Assembly (NCBI RefSeq): GCF_026391055.1
Contig: NZ_JAPLET010000026.1
Coordinates: 806,001-870,000 of the forward strand
Length of the DNA: 64,000 nt
Direction of reading: 5' to 3'
From: Spirosoma sp.
GTDB taxonomy: Bacteria; Bacteroidota; Bacteroidia; Cytophagales; Spirosomataceae
Every line of letters starts with the position of its first letter. The first letter of the stretch is position 1. Positions 1-8,359 of this stretch are shown piece after piece. Position numbers and translations under genes: made by a program. Under the pieces are notes generated by a model. The model was not told the origin of the DNA, made no database searches, and saw only the letters and a list, made by a program, of their open reading frames with translations.

Positions 1-174
1 CATTGCCAGAAAGCAGCCAACAACTGCCACTGGATAGTGAGAGATAATAAACATACGGAAGCGATCTTATTTAGGTTAGGAAAGGTGAGCAATTTACGTA
101 ATGGCCCCCTTCTGACCAAGTAACTATTTTCCTAAAAAATTAATTAAGCGGTAAGACCAAGAAAAGCCGTTGTT

Positions 175-182
175 TACCTTTG
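175..182 (+). promoter_or_regulatory. -7 promoter element TACCTTTG before DMT transporter
   Basis: An exact match to the Bacteroidota -7 consensus TAnnTTTG lies 5 nt before the ATG at 188. The distance implies transcription starts at or beside the start codon, so the mRNA would be leaderless. It also argues against the in-frame TTG at 170, which lies upstream of this element. Confidence 0.6.
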
Positions 183-187
183 TACGC

Positions 188-631
188 ATGAATTACATCT
201 ATATTTTCTTTGCATTTCTGATCGGTTTGGCAATTACTGTACAGGCTGGCGTCAATGCAAACCTGCGTCAGGCAATGGCCAGCCCTATTCTGGCAGCGGC
301 TGTATCATTTGGCTCCGGCTTTGTGGTTCTGGTCTTGCTGTTTATGGGGTCGGGTGCTCCGGTCCCTTCTCTGGAAGCCATCAAACAGGTGAGCTGGTGG
401 AAATGGATGGGCGGTGTGATGGGAGCAGTCTACATGATAACCGTTATTGTGAGTGTTCAGAAAATCGGGACGGCCAACCTGGTTAGTCTGAGCGTAGCCG
501 GTCAACTGGTAGCGGCCATCATCCTCGACCATTATGGGCTGTTGGGTTTTGCCCTTCATCCGGCCAACGGCTGGCGCCTGTTCGGCGTACTTCTCATTGT
601 GGCCGGTGTGCTGCTGGTGGTCAGAAACTAA
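188..631 (+). CDS. DMT-superfamily small membrane transporter (DUF606/YdcZ type)
   Basis: This 147-residue protein is almost entirely hydrophobic, with about five membrane segments. The first starts at residue 3 and the last runs to the C-terminal VVRN. The length and the N-terminal FLIGLAITVQAGVNANLR pattern fit the DUF606 (YdcZ) branch of the drug/metabolite transporter superfamily, which are inner-membrane proteins of poorly known substrate. ATG 188 is chosen over the in-frame TTG at 170 because a -7 promoter element lies between them. The next gene on the same strand begins 64 bp downstream. The substrate cannot be read from the sequence. Confidence 0.8.
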   Translation: MNYIYIFFAFLIGLAITVQAGVNANLRQAMASPILAAAVSFGSGFVVLVLLFMGSGAPVPSLEAIKQVSWWKWMGGVMGAVYMITVIVSVQKIGTANLVSLSVAGQLVAAIILDHYGLLGFALHPANGWRLFGVLLIVAGVLLVVRN

Positions 632-695
632 GTACAGGGTTTATGGTTTACAGGGTTGGGGATTGGGCCGACCACAAACTGAGCCTTGCAAACTG

Positions 696-1316
696 ATGAT
701 AAACTACCGCTTTTACCCGTCTCTGCTCAATGTATTCGCCCGTTACGTACGGGGCGAAAATTTATCGGCGCAGGAACTGATTGATTCCATAAACCGCGTA
801 CCTACGCCTTCTACAGCCGCTCAGGAGCGGGGCGTTTCGTTCGAAGAGGCCGTGGTAAAAGGTACAAACGAAGACCGTTTCGACCCCGAGATTATCAGAA
901 AAGTCCGGAAACTTCTCCCCCGCCCCATTGTCGATACGCAGGTCTATTGCCAATGGCAAATCGACGATGTCCTGTTTTACGGTTATGTAGACTTAATTGG
1001 CAAATTCAAAGCGGTGGACTTAAAAACAACAGCCTCCTACCAGGCAGGTCGCTTTACGCACAACCACCAGAACCTGTATCTGCACGCGCTCAAACGCAAA
1101 GGGATAAAGCTGATGGAATACGTAATTGCCGAGTTTCAGCACGACGGCCGCTCGGACGTTTACGTAGAAAGTTATTCACTTACCCATCCAATTGATAAGC
1201 AGTTGGAAGAAATCAGGCTGCTGAAGGCATTTCTGGAAGAACACCGGTCATTGATTACGGACCGAAAAATCTTCGTATCCCCCGGCGAAGATGCCGATGC
1301 GCGTCGCAAAGTCTGA
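696..1316 (+). CDS. PD-(D/E)XK nuclease-superfamily protein, RecB-like
   Basis: This 206-residue protein has the layout of a small PD-(D/E)XK nuclease. Acidic residues sit at 50-51 in an ERGVSFEEAV helix, Asp99 follows in GYVDL, and a D-x-K core (Asp108, Lys110) lies in VDLKTT. A Q125/Y128 pair with helix follows, as in RecB-family domains. The reading frame is open further upstream to 534 but that extension overlaps the preceding gene out of frame, so ATG 696 is taken as the start. Proteins of this kind cut or process DNA, but no partner helicase is adjacent, so a DNA repair role is only inferred. Confidence 0.6.
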   Translation: MINYRFYPSLLNVFARYVRGENLSAQELIDSINRVPTPSTAAQERGVSFEEAVVKGTNEDRFDPEIIRKVRKLLPRPIVDTQVYCQWQIDDVLFYGYVDLIGKFKAVDLKTTASYQAGRFTHNHQNLYLHALKRKGIKLMEYVIAEFQHDGRSDVYVESYSLTHPIDKQLEEIRLLKAFLEEHRSLITDRKIFVSPGEDADARRKV

Positions 1317-1359
1317 CAACTCTGCCCGATGGTGTGGGACTTGTGCGGTTGTTTACTCG

Positions 1360-1367
1360 TACCTTTG
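1360..1367 (+). promoter_or_regulatory. -7 promoter element TACCTTTG before MFS gene
   Basis: Exact TAnnTTTG match ending 4 nt before the ATG at 1372. The gene therefore probably has its own promoter and a leaderless message, although it lies only 55 bp after the upstream stop codon. Confidence 0.6.
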
Positions 1368-1371
1368 CCCC

Positions 1372-2634
1372 ATGATTCAGCGCACCGTTCATCTTTACCA
1401 GCAGGCTTACCGCGGACTTTCGCCCTCGGTCTGGCTTCTGGCAGGTGTGATGCTTATCAACCGCTGCGGTACGATGGTCTTGCCGTTCATGACGCTCTAC
1501 CTGACCCAGCATTTGCATTACTCCGTTGAGCGGGCTGGTGTCGTAATGGCCATTTACGGCCTCGGGGCCTTCGTGGGCACCTTCCTCGGCGGACGACTCA
1601 CCGACCGGTTTGGGTTTTATTACATCCAGCTCTTCAGTCTGCTGTTTGGCGGAGTTGCCTTGCTGGGGCTGCAATTCGTTACTGACTTTTATATACTCTG
1701 TGGCAGTGTGTTTATGTTCACGCTGCTCGGCGATGCGTTTCGCCTTGCCAATCAAGCAGCTATTGCCTATTATTCGGAGGTGGGAAACCGCACCCGCGCC
1801 TTTTCGCTCAATCGGTTAGCCATAAATCTGGGCTGGGCGGTAGGCGGTGGCCTGGGCGGCTGGATAGCGGGTATCAGTTACAACCTCCTGTTCTGGACCG
1901 ACGGAATTACCTGCCTAACCGCCGGTATTGTCCTATGGTTCTGCCTGCCAGTACCGGCGAGGATTCCGGCTCCGAAGGTTAATACGGACGATTTACAGGC
2001 TACGGTTGTCGGCGCGAAATCTCCCTACCACGACGGTTGGTTCGTTGCTTTTGTCATTTGTTCCTGCCTGTATCTGATAACGTTTATGCAGCTATTTTCC
2101 CTTGTTCCCTTGTTTTTCAAGGAAGTGATGCACATGAACGAAGGCACAATCGGGAGCCTGATGGCCCTGAACGGGATGATCATCGTGTGCATCGAAATGG
2201 CACTTGTCTATAGTCTTGAACAGAAAAAACGGGCTAAAACCAACCTGATCGTCGCGGGGGTTCTGCTCACGACCCTTTCTTATCTGCTGCTGGCATCGAC
2301 TAGTAGGATTGCCTTGCCCGCTATGACCATTGCGCTGATTTTTGTCGTGGTTGGCACTTTCAGCGAGATGCTGGCCATTCCGTTCATTCAATCGTTCACC
2401 GTCGAACGCGCCAGTCCGGCCACACGTGGGCAGTATCTGGCGCTGGCCGGTATGAGCGGAGCGCTGGCGCAGACGCTTTCTCCGGCAATCGGGTCACAAG
2501 TGGTAGCTCATTTCGGCTTCTCCATCCATTGGCTGGTCATTGTGGGTGTCAGTCTCCTTTCAGCAAGTGGGTTCTTATGGCTGGGGCGAAAATTAGCGAC
2601 AAAGACCTTACCCGAACCGGATGCGCTTGCCTAA
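1372..2634 (+). CDS. MFS transporter (DHA1-like efflux permease)
   Basis: The 420-residue product has about twelve hydrophobic segments. A conserved cytoplasmic loop between segments 2 and 3 reads GGRLTDRFGFYY, the standard G-x-x-x-D-R-x-G-R/F signature of the major facilitator superfamily. Segments pack in two halves with a hydrophilic central loop around residue 200. ATG 1372 is chosen because a promoter element lies just upstream and the earlier in-frame ATG at 1291 overlaps the previous gene. It is an inner-membrane permease, probably an exporter. Its substrate is not indicated by its neighbours, a nuclease-like gene and argH. Confidence 0.85.
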   Translation: MIQRTVHLYQQAYRGLSPSVWLLAGVMLINRCGTMVLPFMTLYLTQHLHYSVERAGVVMAIYGLGAFVGTFLGGRLTDRFGFYYIQLFSLLFGGVALLGLQFVTDFYILCGSVFMFTLLGDAFRLANQAAIAYYSEVGNRTRAFSLNRLAINLGWAVGGGLGGWIAGISYNLLFWTDGITCLTAGIVLWFCLPVPARIPAPKVNTDDLQATVVGAKSPYHDGWFVAFVICSCLYLITFMQLFSLVPLFFKEVMHMNEGTIGSLMALNGMIIVCIEMALVYSLEQKKRAKTNLIVAGVLLTTLSYLLLASTSRIALPAMTIALIFVVVGTFSEMLAIPFIQSFTVERASPATRGQYLALAGMSGALAQTLSPAIGSQVVAHFGFSIHWLVIVGVSLLSASGFLWLGRKLATKTLPEPDALA

Positions 2635-2759
2635 CGAATTGTTGCCCCAACTTTTTTACGACCTTTGCGGAACGGGAAAGAGCGAAGGGATGAACAGTTC
2701 ATTTTTTACTCTTTCACTCCGCTTCGGCGGTCCGATTTCACTCTTTCAATCAGTAAGCC

Positions 2760-4097
2760 TTGAAACTCTGGCAAAAAGAAGGCGTCAGTACCGCCGAACA
2801 AATTGAACGCTTCACCGTCGGTCGGGACCGTGAAATGGATCTCTACCTCGCTCCTTTCGACGTGCTGGGCAATCTGGCTCACGCCCATATGCTCGAAACC
2901 ATCGGCCTGCTTTCGACGGATGAATTGACTATGCTGAATACTGAGTTAAAAACCATTTATCAGCAGATTCAGGCAGGGAAATTTGAAATTGAAGAAGGCA
3001 TTGAAGACGTTCACTCGCAGGTAGAACTGATGCTGACCCGTGTATTGGGCGATGTAGGCAAGAAAATTCACTCGGGCCGATCCCGTAATGACCAGGTGCT
3101 GGTCGATATGAAGCTCTTCTCCCGCGACCGGCTCTGGCGCGTTGCCGAAGCTGTCCGAACGGTATTCGATCGGTTGGTAAGCCGCTCGGAACAGCACAAA
3201 GATGACCTGCTGCCGGGGTACACGCACTTGCAGATTGCCATGCCCTCTTCGTTCGGGCTATGGTTCGGTGCCTATGCCGAAGCCCTGGCCGATGATATGC
3301 TGACGCTGCAAACGGCCTACCGACTGGCCAATCGCAACCCACTTGGCTCGGGGGCGGGCTACGGCTCGTCGTTCCCGCTGAACCGCAGCCTTACAACCGA
3401 ACTGTTAGGTTTCGAAGGGATGCACGTGAATGTGGTATATGCTCAGATGAGCCGCGGGAAAACCGAACAAACCGCCCTCACGGCATTAGCTGCGGTAGCT
3501 GCTACCCTGTCGAGAATGGCAATGGATATTTGTCTATACAACAGCCAGAACTTTAGTTTTCTGACCCTTCCGGACGCACTCACAACGGGTAGCAGCATTA
3601 TGCCGCACAAGAAAAACCCCGATGTGGCCGAGCTACTTCGTGCGAAAACCAACCGCTTGAAAGCCCTGCCGATGGAGGTGACGCTGGTGATGAGCAACCT
3701 CCCCTCGGGCTACCACCGCGACATGCAGTTGCTGAAAGAAATTCTGATGCCCGCCTTCGACGAAATCCTCGACTGTCTGGAAATTACTGATTTCATGCTG
3801 GAGCACCTTCAGGTCAAAGCCAATCTGCTGGATGAGCCTAAATATGACCTGCTCTTTAGCGTTGAGCGGGTGAACGAGCTGGTATTGCAGGGAGTACCTT
3901 TCCGGGAAGCTTACCGGACTGTCGGGAAGGAAATTGCCGAACACACGTACGTGCCACCCCGTAACCTGCATCATACACACGAAGGCAGCATCGGCAATCT
4001 GGGGAACGACCTCATCAACGAGGCTATGAATCAGGCAATAGCCGGTTTCGGTGCCGATAAAGCCAAGGCAGCTATCCGGCAATTGCTATCAAAATAA
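2760..4097 (+). CDS. argH: argininosuccinate lyase
   Basis: ArgH splits argininosuccinate into arginine and fumarate, the last step of arginine synthesis, in the cytoplasm. The 445-residue product has the fumarase/aspartase signature GSSIMPHKKNPD around residue 277, which carries the catalytic serine loop. The N-terminus MKLWQKEG and the stretch FTVGRDREMDLYLAPFDVLG match the usual start of Bacteroidota ArgH. No ATG is available there, so the gene begins with TTG at 2760. A near-consensus -7 element GACCTTTG lies at 2660-2667, giving a leader of about 90 nt. No other arg genes are nearby. Confidence 0.93.
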   Translation: MKLWQKEGVSTAEQIERFTVGRDREMDLYLAPFDVLGNLAHAHMLETIGLLSTDELTMLNTELKTIYQQIQAGKFEIEEGIEDVHSQVELMLTRVLGDVGKKIHSGRSRNDQVLVDMKLFSRDRLWRVAEAVRTVFDRLVSRSEQHKDDLLPGYTHLQIAMPSSFGLWFGAYAEALADDMLTLQTAYRLANRNPLGSGAGYGSSFPLNRSLTTELLGFEGMHVNVVYAQMSRGKTEQTALTALAAVAATLSRMAMDICLYNSQNFSFLTLPDALTTGSSIMPHKKNPDVAELLRAKTNRLKALPMEVTLVMSNLPSGYHRDMQLLKEILMPAFDEILDCLEITDFMLEHLQVKANLLDEPKYDLLFSVERVNELVLQGVPFREAYRTVGKEIAEHTYVPPRNLHHTHEGSIGNLGNDLINEAMNQAIAGFGADKAKAAIRQLLSK

Positions 4098-4137
4098 AAA
4101 TCCGGGCTATAAACGTACTGTGTTTATAGCCCGGATT
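4091..4137 (-). terminator. Rho-independent terminator of the SMP-30-like gene
   Basis: A 16-bp stem (4099-4114 with 4122-4137, built on aatccgggctataaac) is followed on the minus strand by a T-rich tract, complement of 4091-4100. It lies between convergent argH and the SMP-30-like gene. On the plus strand the stem lacks a T run. Confidence 0.75.
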
Positions 4138-4182
4138 ACACTTGTGGCCGACACAAATGAGCCGCCCCTACAGTTCTACATA

Positions 4183-5049
4183 TTATTGCTCTACCCGATA
4201 CGCAACCAGCGTATTCCGGTAGAAGGTCGGCACAATCAGTAATTTCTTATTGGCAACGTACTCGATATCAGCCGAATTGACCTTCTGTCCGCGGGTATCC
4301 ATGAGCTGCTCTTTCGTACCATCGGCATTGACATGGAACAGTTGACCATTCCAGTCCGACACGAAGTAATTGCCCTTTCCTTCCGGCACAATGCCATCCG
4401 TAGCAGCCATTCCATCGGCCAGTGTGGTAATACCTTTGGTATCTACATCTACCGTACGCAACGCTCCAATTTTGGTGCTGCCGATCATCAGTTTGTTCTT
4501 ACCAACAGCCAGCACACCGTTCGGTTTGTTGAGTTGCTCACCTTCCAGCCAAACCTCCCACTTATCGTCTTTCAACCGGTAAATTTTATCGTTACGATTA
4601 TCCGATACGTACACGGTTCCGTCTTTGGCTACGGTTACATCGTTCAGAAAAGCATCTTTACCAACCCCATCCCAAGTTTTTTCGGCCTGGCCGGTTACAG
4701 TGTTGATGCACACCAACCGGTAAATATCCGTCACGTAAAGGCGATTTTTGTGCAATCCCATGCCTTTGGGCGCATTCAGGCCCGAGGTCCAGCGCAGGTT
4801 TTCAATTTTACCGTCCAGCGTCACTTTGGAGATGAACCCACTTCCATCGAGCCCGTCGGGTTTGCCGTCGATATTGGCAACGTATAAAGTGCTTTTACCA
4901 TCATACAGTACCGATTCGGGGGTACGTAAGGTACTATCTGTTTCCCAGACTTTAACCAGCTTCACAGGTTTCGGCCGGACGGGCGGAGTCAGCGCAACCA
5001 AACCCAAGCTGACAGCGGAAAGGAGTACAAATAAGTTAAAATGCTTCAT
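4183..5049 (-). CDS. Secreted SMP-30/gluconolactonase-like beta-propeller protein
   Basis: The 288-residue product begins with a signal peptide (MKHFNLFVLLSAVSLGLVAL) and is then a run of short beta-strand repeats typical of a six-bladed SMP-30/gluconolactonase/NHL propeller. Examples are NDVTVAKDGTVYVSDNRNDKIYRL and NKPNGVLAVGKNKLMIGS. Such proteins often hydrolyse sugar lactones with a metal held by Glu, Asn and Asp, but many family members are non-enzymatic. ATG 5049 is preferred over the ATG at 5085 because it directly opens the signal peptide. It is transcribed alone, convergent with argH. The exact substrate is unknown. Confidence 0.7.
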   Translation of the reverse strand: MKHFNLFVLLSAVSLGLVALTPPVRPKPVKLVKVWETDSTLRTPESVLYDGKSTLYVANIDGKPDGLDGSGFISKVTLDGKIENLRWTSGLNAPKGMGLHKNRLYVTDIYRLVCINTVTGQAEKTWDGVGKDAFLNDVTVAKDGTVYVSDNRNDKIYRLKDDKWEVWLEGEQLNKPNGVLAVGKNKLMIGSTKIGALRTVDVDTKGITTLADGMAATDGIVPEGKGNYFVSDWNGQLFHVNADGTKEQLMDTRGQKVNSADIEYVANKKLLIVPTFYRNTLVAYRVEQ

Positions 5050-5247
5050 ATCTTGATTGATTATCAGTTGATTAAAAATTTTCATTATTTTTTAGTTGTA
5101 TGATACCGGGTTAGTTATCGCTCACTGGCTCGTAGACAAAAGACAGAATATAATTTTTCTAACCGGTTCTTTTTTATCCTCTTTATTTTTCAAAACAATA
5201 AGGAAACCAAGGTGTTTAAAAATCTCGCACGCTAATAAACAACCGCT

Positions 5248-5457
5248 ATGGAAACTGCTCAATTCCACTCGTATGGGTTGCAAACACCTGTAAGTCAACT
5301 TAAAGAAAGCATCCGAGATATGATTCGGTTGCAACGTGATTACCAGATCTCGGATGAATTATTCTGGGAGGTTTTTAACGCCCGAGTTTTGCTCAATGAG
5401 CAGATTGACATCGACGAGTTTATCTGTAATCTGCACCTACTGCCAGCCTACGCCTAG
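5248..5457 (+). CDS. Small hypothetical protein
   Basis: I do not recognise this 69-residue protein. It is hydrophilic and mostly helical, with the sequence LKESIRDMIRLQRDYQISDELFWEVFNARVLL in the middle, cut here by its repeated charged and leucine positions. No signal peptide, cysteine pair or known motif is visible. Support for its being real comes from a good ATG start, a composition like its neighbours and a strong intrinsic terminator 22 bp after the stop. It stands alone between two minus-strand genes. Confidence 0.5.
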   Translation: METAQFHSYGLQTPVSQLKESIRDMIRLQRDYQISDELFWEVFNARVLLNEQIDIDEFICNLHLLPAYA

Positions 5458-5478
5458 CAGAAATTCTGCGAACGTCAG

Positions 5479-5526
5479 CATCCGCCCGGCTACACACAAC
5501 AGAGGTAGCCGGGCGGATGTTTTTTT
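5479..5526 (+). terminator. Strong Rho-independent terminator
   Basis: A perfect 14-bp GC-rich stem (5479-5492 with 5506-5519, catccgcccggcta) is followed by seven T residues on the plus strand. It terminates the small gene 5248-5457 and protects the convergent MFS gene. Confidence 0.9.
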
Positions 5527-5528
5527 CT

Positions 5529-6779
5529 CTAGCTTAAGCGCACAGCTAGCAAGGCTTTCGATTTGGCGTACACATAAGTAACAACCACTAGCGTAACAAC
5601 GCCACCTAGCATAACCGATGGTACTGTACCCAGCAAACGGGCCAGCAAGCCGGATTCAAACGCGCCTATTTCGTTCGATGAACTGACAAAGATGCCGTTT
5701 ACAGCCGCCACTCGTCCCCGCATGTGATCGGGTGGGAAAATTTGCAGGATCGTCTGACGGATAATGACGCTCACACTATCGAAAGCGCCTGTCAGCCCAA
5801 GCATGATGAGGGATAAATAAAAATTGGTTGATAGTGAGAAGATGATTGTAGCCACACCGAACCCGGCTACCGACAACAACATATTGCGCCACGCATTATG
5901 CATAGGTGGGTGTTTGGTCATATAAGCCATTGTCAGTAGGGCACCGACTGACGGCGCAGCGCGTAGAAAGCCCAATCCTTCCGCACCTACTTTAAGAATA
6001 TCTTCGGCAAAGACCGGCAGAATAGCCACCACCCCCCCAAATAGTACCGAAAAGAGATCGAGAGAGATAGCGTAGAGGACAATTTGAGTCTTGAACACAA
6101 ACCGGAATCCCTCTTTCAAACTTTCGCTAAGTTTCAATACGGGCGAATCTGTAACGGGTGTTGGTTTACGCTCAATTAGCGAAATCAATACAAAACAGAG
6201 CAACAGCAGGGCAATAACCACAATTAGGGTATTGTCGAAACCGACCCAGCTGTATAAAAAACCCGCCAAACCCGGCCCTATAATGGCACCTGCCTGCCAG
6301 AACGAACTGCTCCAGGTCGCCGAATTTGCGTAGAGTTCACGGGGTACTAAGAATGGCTTGAGCGACGAACTGGCCGGCGAGTAAAATCCCTTGGCAGTGC
6401 CAATCAGCATCAGTACTCCATAAATGGTTCCTAAACGGGCCGTTTGCGTCAACCCGGCAGCAAACGCCGGTTGAAAGACCAGATACAGAATAACCGACCC
6501 AATCAGAATGACCAGCAAACTCCATTGCAGAATCCGTTTCTTATCACGCCGGTCGGCCAGATGACCGCCAAAAAGCGACAACGCAATGAACGGAATCGCT
6601 TCGGCCAGGCCGACCAGACCTAGCATCAGCGGATCGTGCGTGATTTTATAAAGCTCGTAACCCAGAATAACTTCCTGAATCAGCAGGGTAGCTGTAATCA
6701 GAAAGCTGTTCATGACGAAATAGCGAAATTCGGGAATTCGAAGAGATGCGTACGTATCGACTGGAGACTGTTGAACCAT
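5529..6779 (-). CDS. MFS transporter (enterobactin-exporter EntS/MFS_3 type)
   Basis: The 416-residue protein has about twelve membrane segments. The loop after segment 2 reads FGGHLADRRDKKRIL, the MFS signature, and a second RGRVAAVNGIF loop lies in the C-terminal half as in the EntS/MFS_3 group. An N-terminal soluble tail (about 15 residues) includes SLRIPEFRYF, common to this group. It is an inner-membrane permease likely to expel small molecules. It is divergent from the TrpF-like gene and shares its promoter region. No siderophore genes are nearby, so the substrate is open. Confidence 0.82.
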   Translation of the reverse strand: MVQQSPVDTYASLRIPEFRYFVMNSFLITATLLIQEVILGYELYKITHDPLMLGLVGLAEAIPFIALSLFGGHLADRRDKKRILQWSLLVILIGSVILYLVFQPAFAAGLTQTARLGTIYGVLMLIGTAKGFYSPASSSLKPFLVPRELYANSATWSSSFWQAGAIIGPGLAGFLYSWVGFDNTLIVVIALLLLCFVLISLIERKPTPVTDSPVLKLSESLKEGFRFVFKTQIVLYAISLDLFSVLFGGVVAILPVFAEDILKVGAEGLGFLRAAPSVGALLTMAYMTKHPPMHNAWRNMLLSVAGFGVATIIFSLSTNFYLSLIMLGLTGAFDSVSVIIRQTILQIFPPDHMRGRVAAVNGIFVSSSNEIGAFESGLLARLLGTVPSVMLGGVVTLVVVTYVYAKSKALLAVRLS

Positions 6780-6797
6780 ACATGTGTCGGCTTAACC

Positions 6798-6805
6798 TAT
6801 CTTTG
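6798..6805 (+). promoter_or_regulatory. -7 promoter element TATCTTTG before trpF-like gene
   Basis: Exact TAnnTTTG match, 32 nt before the ATG at 6838 of the TrpF-like gene. It lies in the short divergent region shared with the MFS gene. Confidence 0.55.
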
Positions 6806-6837
6806 CCGCGCGAGTGTTTCTTAATCAACCCAAAATT

Positions 6838-7500
6838 ATGCAATCTCCGTTCCGAACAAGGGTTAAAATTTGCTGCATCAGTAGTATAGAGGAAGCGCAA
6901 AAGGCTATTCGACTGGGAGCCGATGCCCTTGGCCTGGTAGGTAGGATGCCCAGCGGCCCTGGTGTAATTAGTGATGACCTGGCAGCTCAGGTTGTTCAGG
7001 TTACGCCCCCGCCCATTGCTACGTTCATGCTGACCAGCGAAACTACCGCAGATAACATCCTGGCTCATCAGCGTCGTGTAGGAGCTAATACCATTCAACT
7101 TGTAGATGCTGTTTCAGCTGGTACCTATGCGCAGCTCAAGTTTGCTCTCCCGTCAGTAAAACTGGTTCAGGTAATCCATGTTATCGATGAGCGAAACATT
7201 GAAGAGGCTCTTCTGGCTATTCAATTGGGAGCCGATACCTTGCTGCTGGACTCGGGAAACCCGAATCTGGCCGTTAAAGAACTAGGCGGCACCGGGCGGA
7301 TTCATAACTGGCAAGTAAGCCGCCAAATCGTAGAGCAGTCTTCAGTACCGGTATTTTTAGCCGGTGGCCTCAACAGCAGTAACGTCCGGGAGGCCATTGA
7401 TTCGGTAGGTCCCTTCGGGCTGGATATTTGTAGTGGTGTACGCACTAACGGGCAGTTGGATACCCAGAAGCTGGAAGCATTCATGCGTTTGCTGTCCTGA
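6838..7500 (+). CDS. Phosphoribosylanthranilate isomerase-like (TrpF family) protein
   Basis: TrpF converts phosphoribosylanthranilate to the ribulose form in tryptophan synthesis using a TIM barrel. The 220-residue product keeps the proposed general base Cys12 in VKICCISS and the proposed general acid Asp138 in TLLLDSG, plus phosphate-binding loops LAGGLNSSNV and ICSGVR. Two changes are odd: the normally invariant KICG(I/V) glycine is Cys13, and the usual VDVSSGVE becomes LDICSGVR. No trp genes are adjacent. It could be the housekeeping TrpF or a paralogue acting on another ribosyl amine. ATG 6838 is chosen; a GTG at 6814 is in frame. Confidence 0.72.
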   Translation: MQSPFRTRVKICCISSIEEAQKAIRLGADALGLVGRMPSGPGVISDDLAAQVVQVTPPPIATFMLTSETTADNILAHQRRVGANTIQLVDAVSAGTYAQLKFALPSVKLVQVIHVIDERNIEEALLAIQLGADTLLLDSGNPNLAVKELGGTGRIHNWQVSRQIVEQSSVPVFLAGGLNSSNVREAIDSVGPFGLDICSGVRTNGQLDTQKLEAFMRLLS

Positions 7501-7542
7501 ACAAAACCCGTGTAGTAACGACCGCCAATACGCAGTTGCTAC

Positions 7543-7577
7543 AAAAAATGGGTGACAGAATAGTCTATCACCCATTT
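7543..7577 (-). terminator. Rho-independent terminator of hsp20
   Basis: A 10-bp stem (7546-7555 with 7568-7577, aaatgggtga) is followed on the minus strand by a six-T run, complement of 7543-7548. It lies 34 bp after the hsp20 stop and may also act weakly on the trpF-like message. Confidence 0.7.
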
Positions 7578-7610
7578 AAAACTATACACATCTACTATGA
7601 TTCCTTACCC

Positions 7611-8033
7611 TTAGGCAACGGTGATCTCTTTCACCAGTTTCTCTTCTTTCAGTTCAACTTTTGGCAATTCAACGGTTAGAATACCATCGGTATAAGCGGC
7701 CTTAATGGCATCGGCATTGACCGTTTTGGGTAACCGAAAGCTCCGCTCAAAAGAACTGAAACCAAACTCGTGCCGAGTAAATTTATCGGTCGTTTCTTCG
7801 GTTTTTGCTTCTGACTGATACCCGATCGTCAGTTTGTTGTTTTCTACGTTAATTTTCAAGTCTTCTTTCTTCAAACCCGGAGCGGCCAGTTCGAGCAGGT
7901 AGCCAGCCTCGTTTTCTTTAACGTTTACGGCTGGAACGTTAGGCGTCGAATTGTGATACCGATTAATAACCGGACGGTTATAGAAGGGGTTAAAAAACGC
8001 GGGGAAGTTGTTATATCGAACTAAAGTTGCCAT
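7611..8033 (-). CDS. Hsp20/alpha-crystallin small heat-shock protein
   Basis: The 140-residue protein is an ATP-independent holdase chaperone of the cytoplasm. Residues about 35-135 form the alpha-crystallin domain. Visible marks are APGLKKEDLKINVENNKL, the RSFRLPKTVNADAIKAAYTDGILTVELPK stretch with its typical G-I-L-x-V/I motif, and a short C-terminal tail. The N-terminal arm is short and rich in N, F and P. It is divergent from the TPR protein and has its own terminator. I saw no CIRCE-type inverted repeat upstream, so the mode of heat regulation is unknown. Confidence 0.93.
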   Translation of the reverse strand: MATLVRYNNFPAFFNPFYNRPVINRYHNSTPNVPAVNVKENEAGYLLELAAPGLKKEDLKINVENNKLTIGYQSEAKTEETTDKFTRHEFGFSSFERSFRLPKTVNADAIKAAYTDGILTVELPKVELKEEKLVKEITVA

Positions 8034-8359
8034 TGTCTTATGTAGTTTATTGGGTTGTTTACTTACATCTACCTAAGTCAAATCTTATACCAACATTAAA
8101 TTTCGATTCATTCAGGACATTTTGTCGCTTCTTTATGCGATACCAGTTAAAAACAAGACCTTTTGTCGTGCTTTTTTTGTAAAATTAGCCCATAATATGC
8201 TACCTTATCCTCTCTTTTGACAGTTTCTCGTTAACAAAATCGCCATTAGAACGCGACATTCGACGTTATTATACACATTACCTAGCGATAAAGTTACAAG
8301 GAACTAAAAACCCAATGCTGCTCATTCAGTAAAAACTCACCATAACTTTTACTGTACAT
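8034..8359. other. Divergent intergenic region, 326 bp
   Basis: AT-rich region between hsp20 (minus) and the TPR gene (plus). It must carry both promoters, but I could not find a convincing TAnnTTTG element or a long inverted repeat in it. No short gene is supported. Confidence 0.5.

Noticed and set aside
534..695. Upstream extension of the nuclease-like gene
   Set aside because: It overlaps the transporter gene out of frame; its residues (Trp/Cys-rich) do not match any domain.
5096..5293. 65-codon plus-strand frame before the small hypothetical gene
   Set aside because: AT-rich upstream region of two divergent genes; overlaps the small gene 5248-5457 and has no support.
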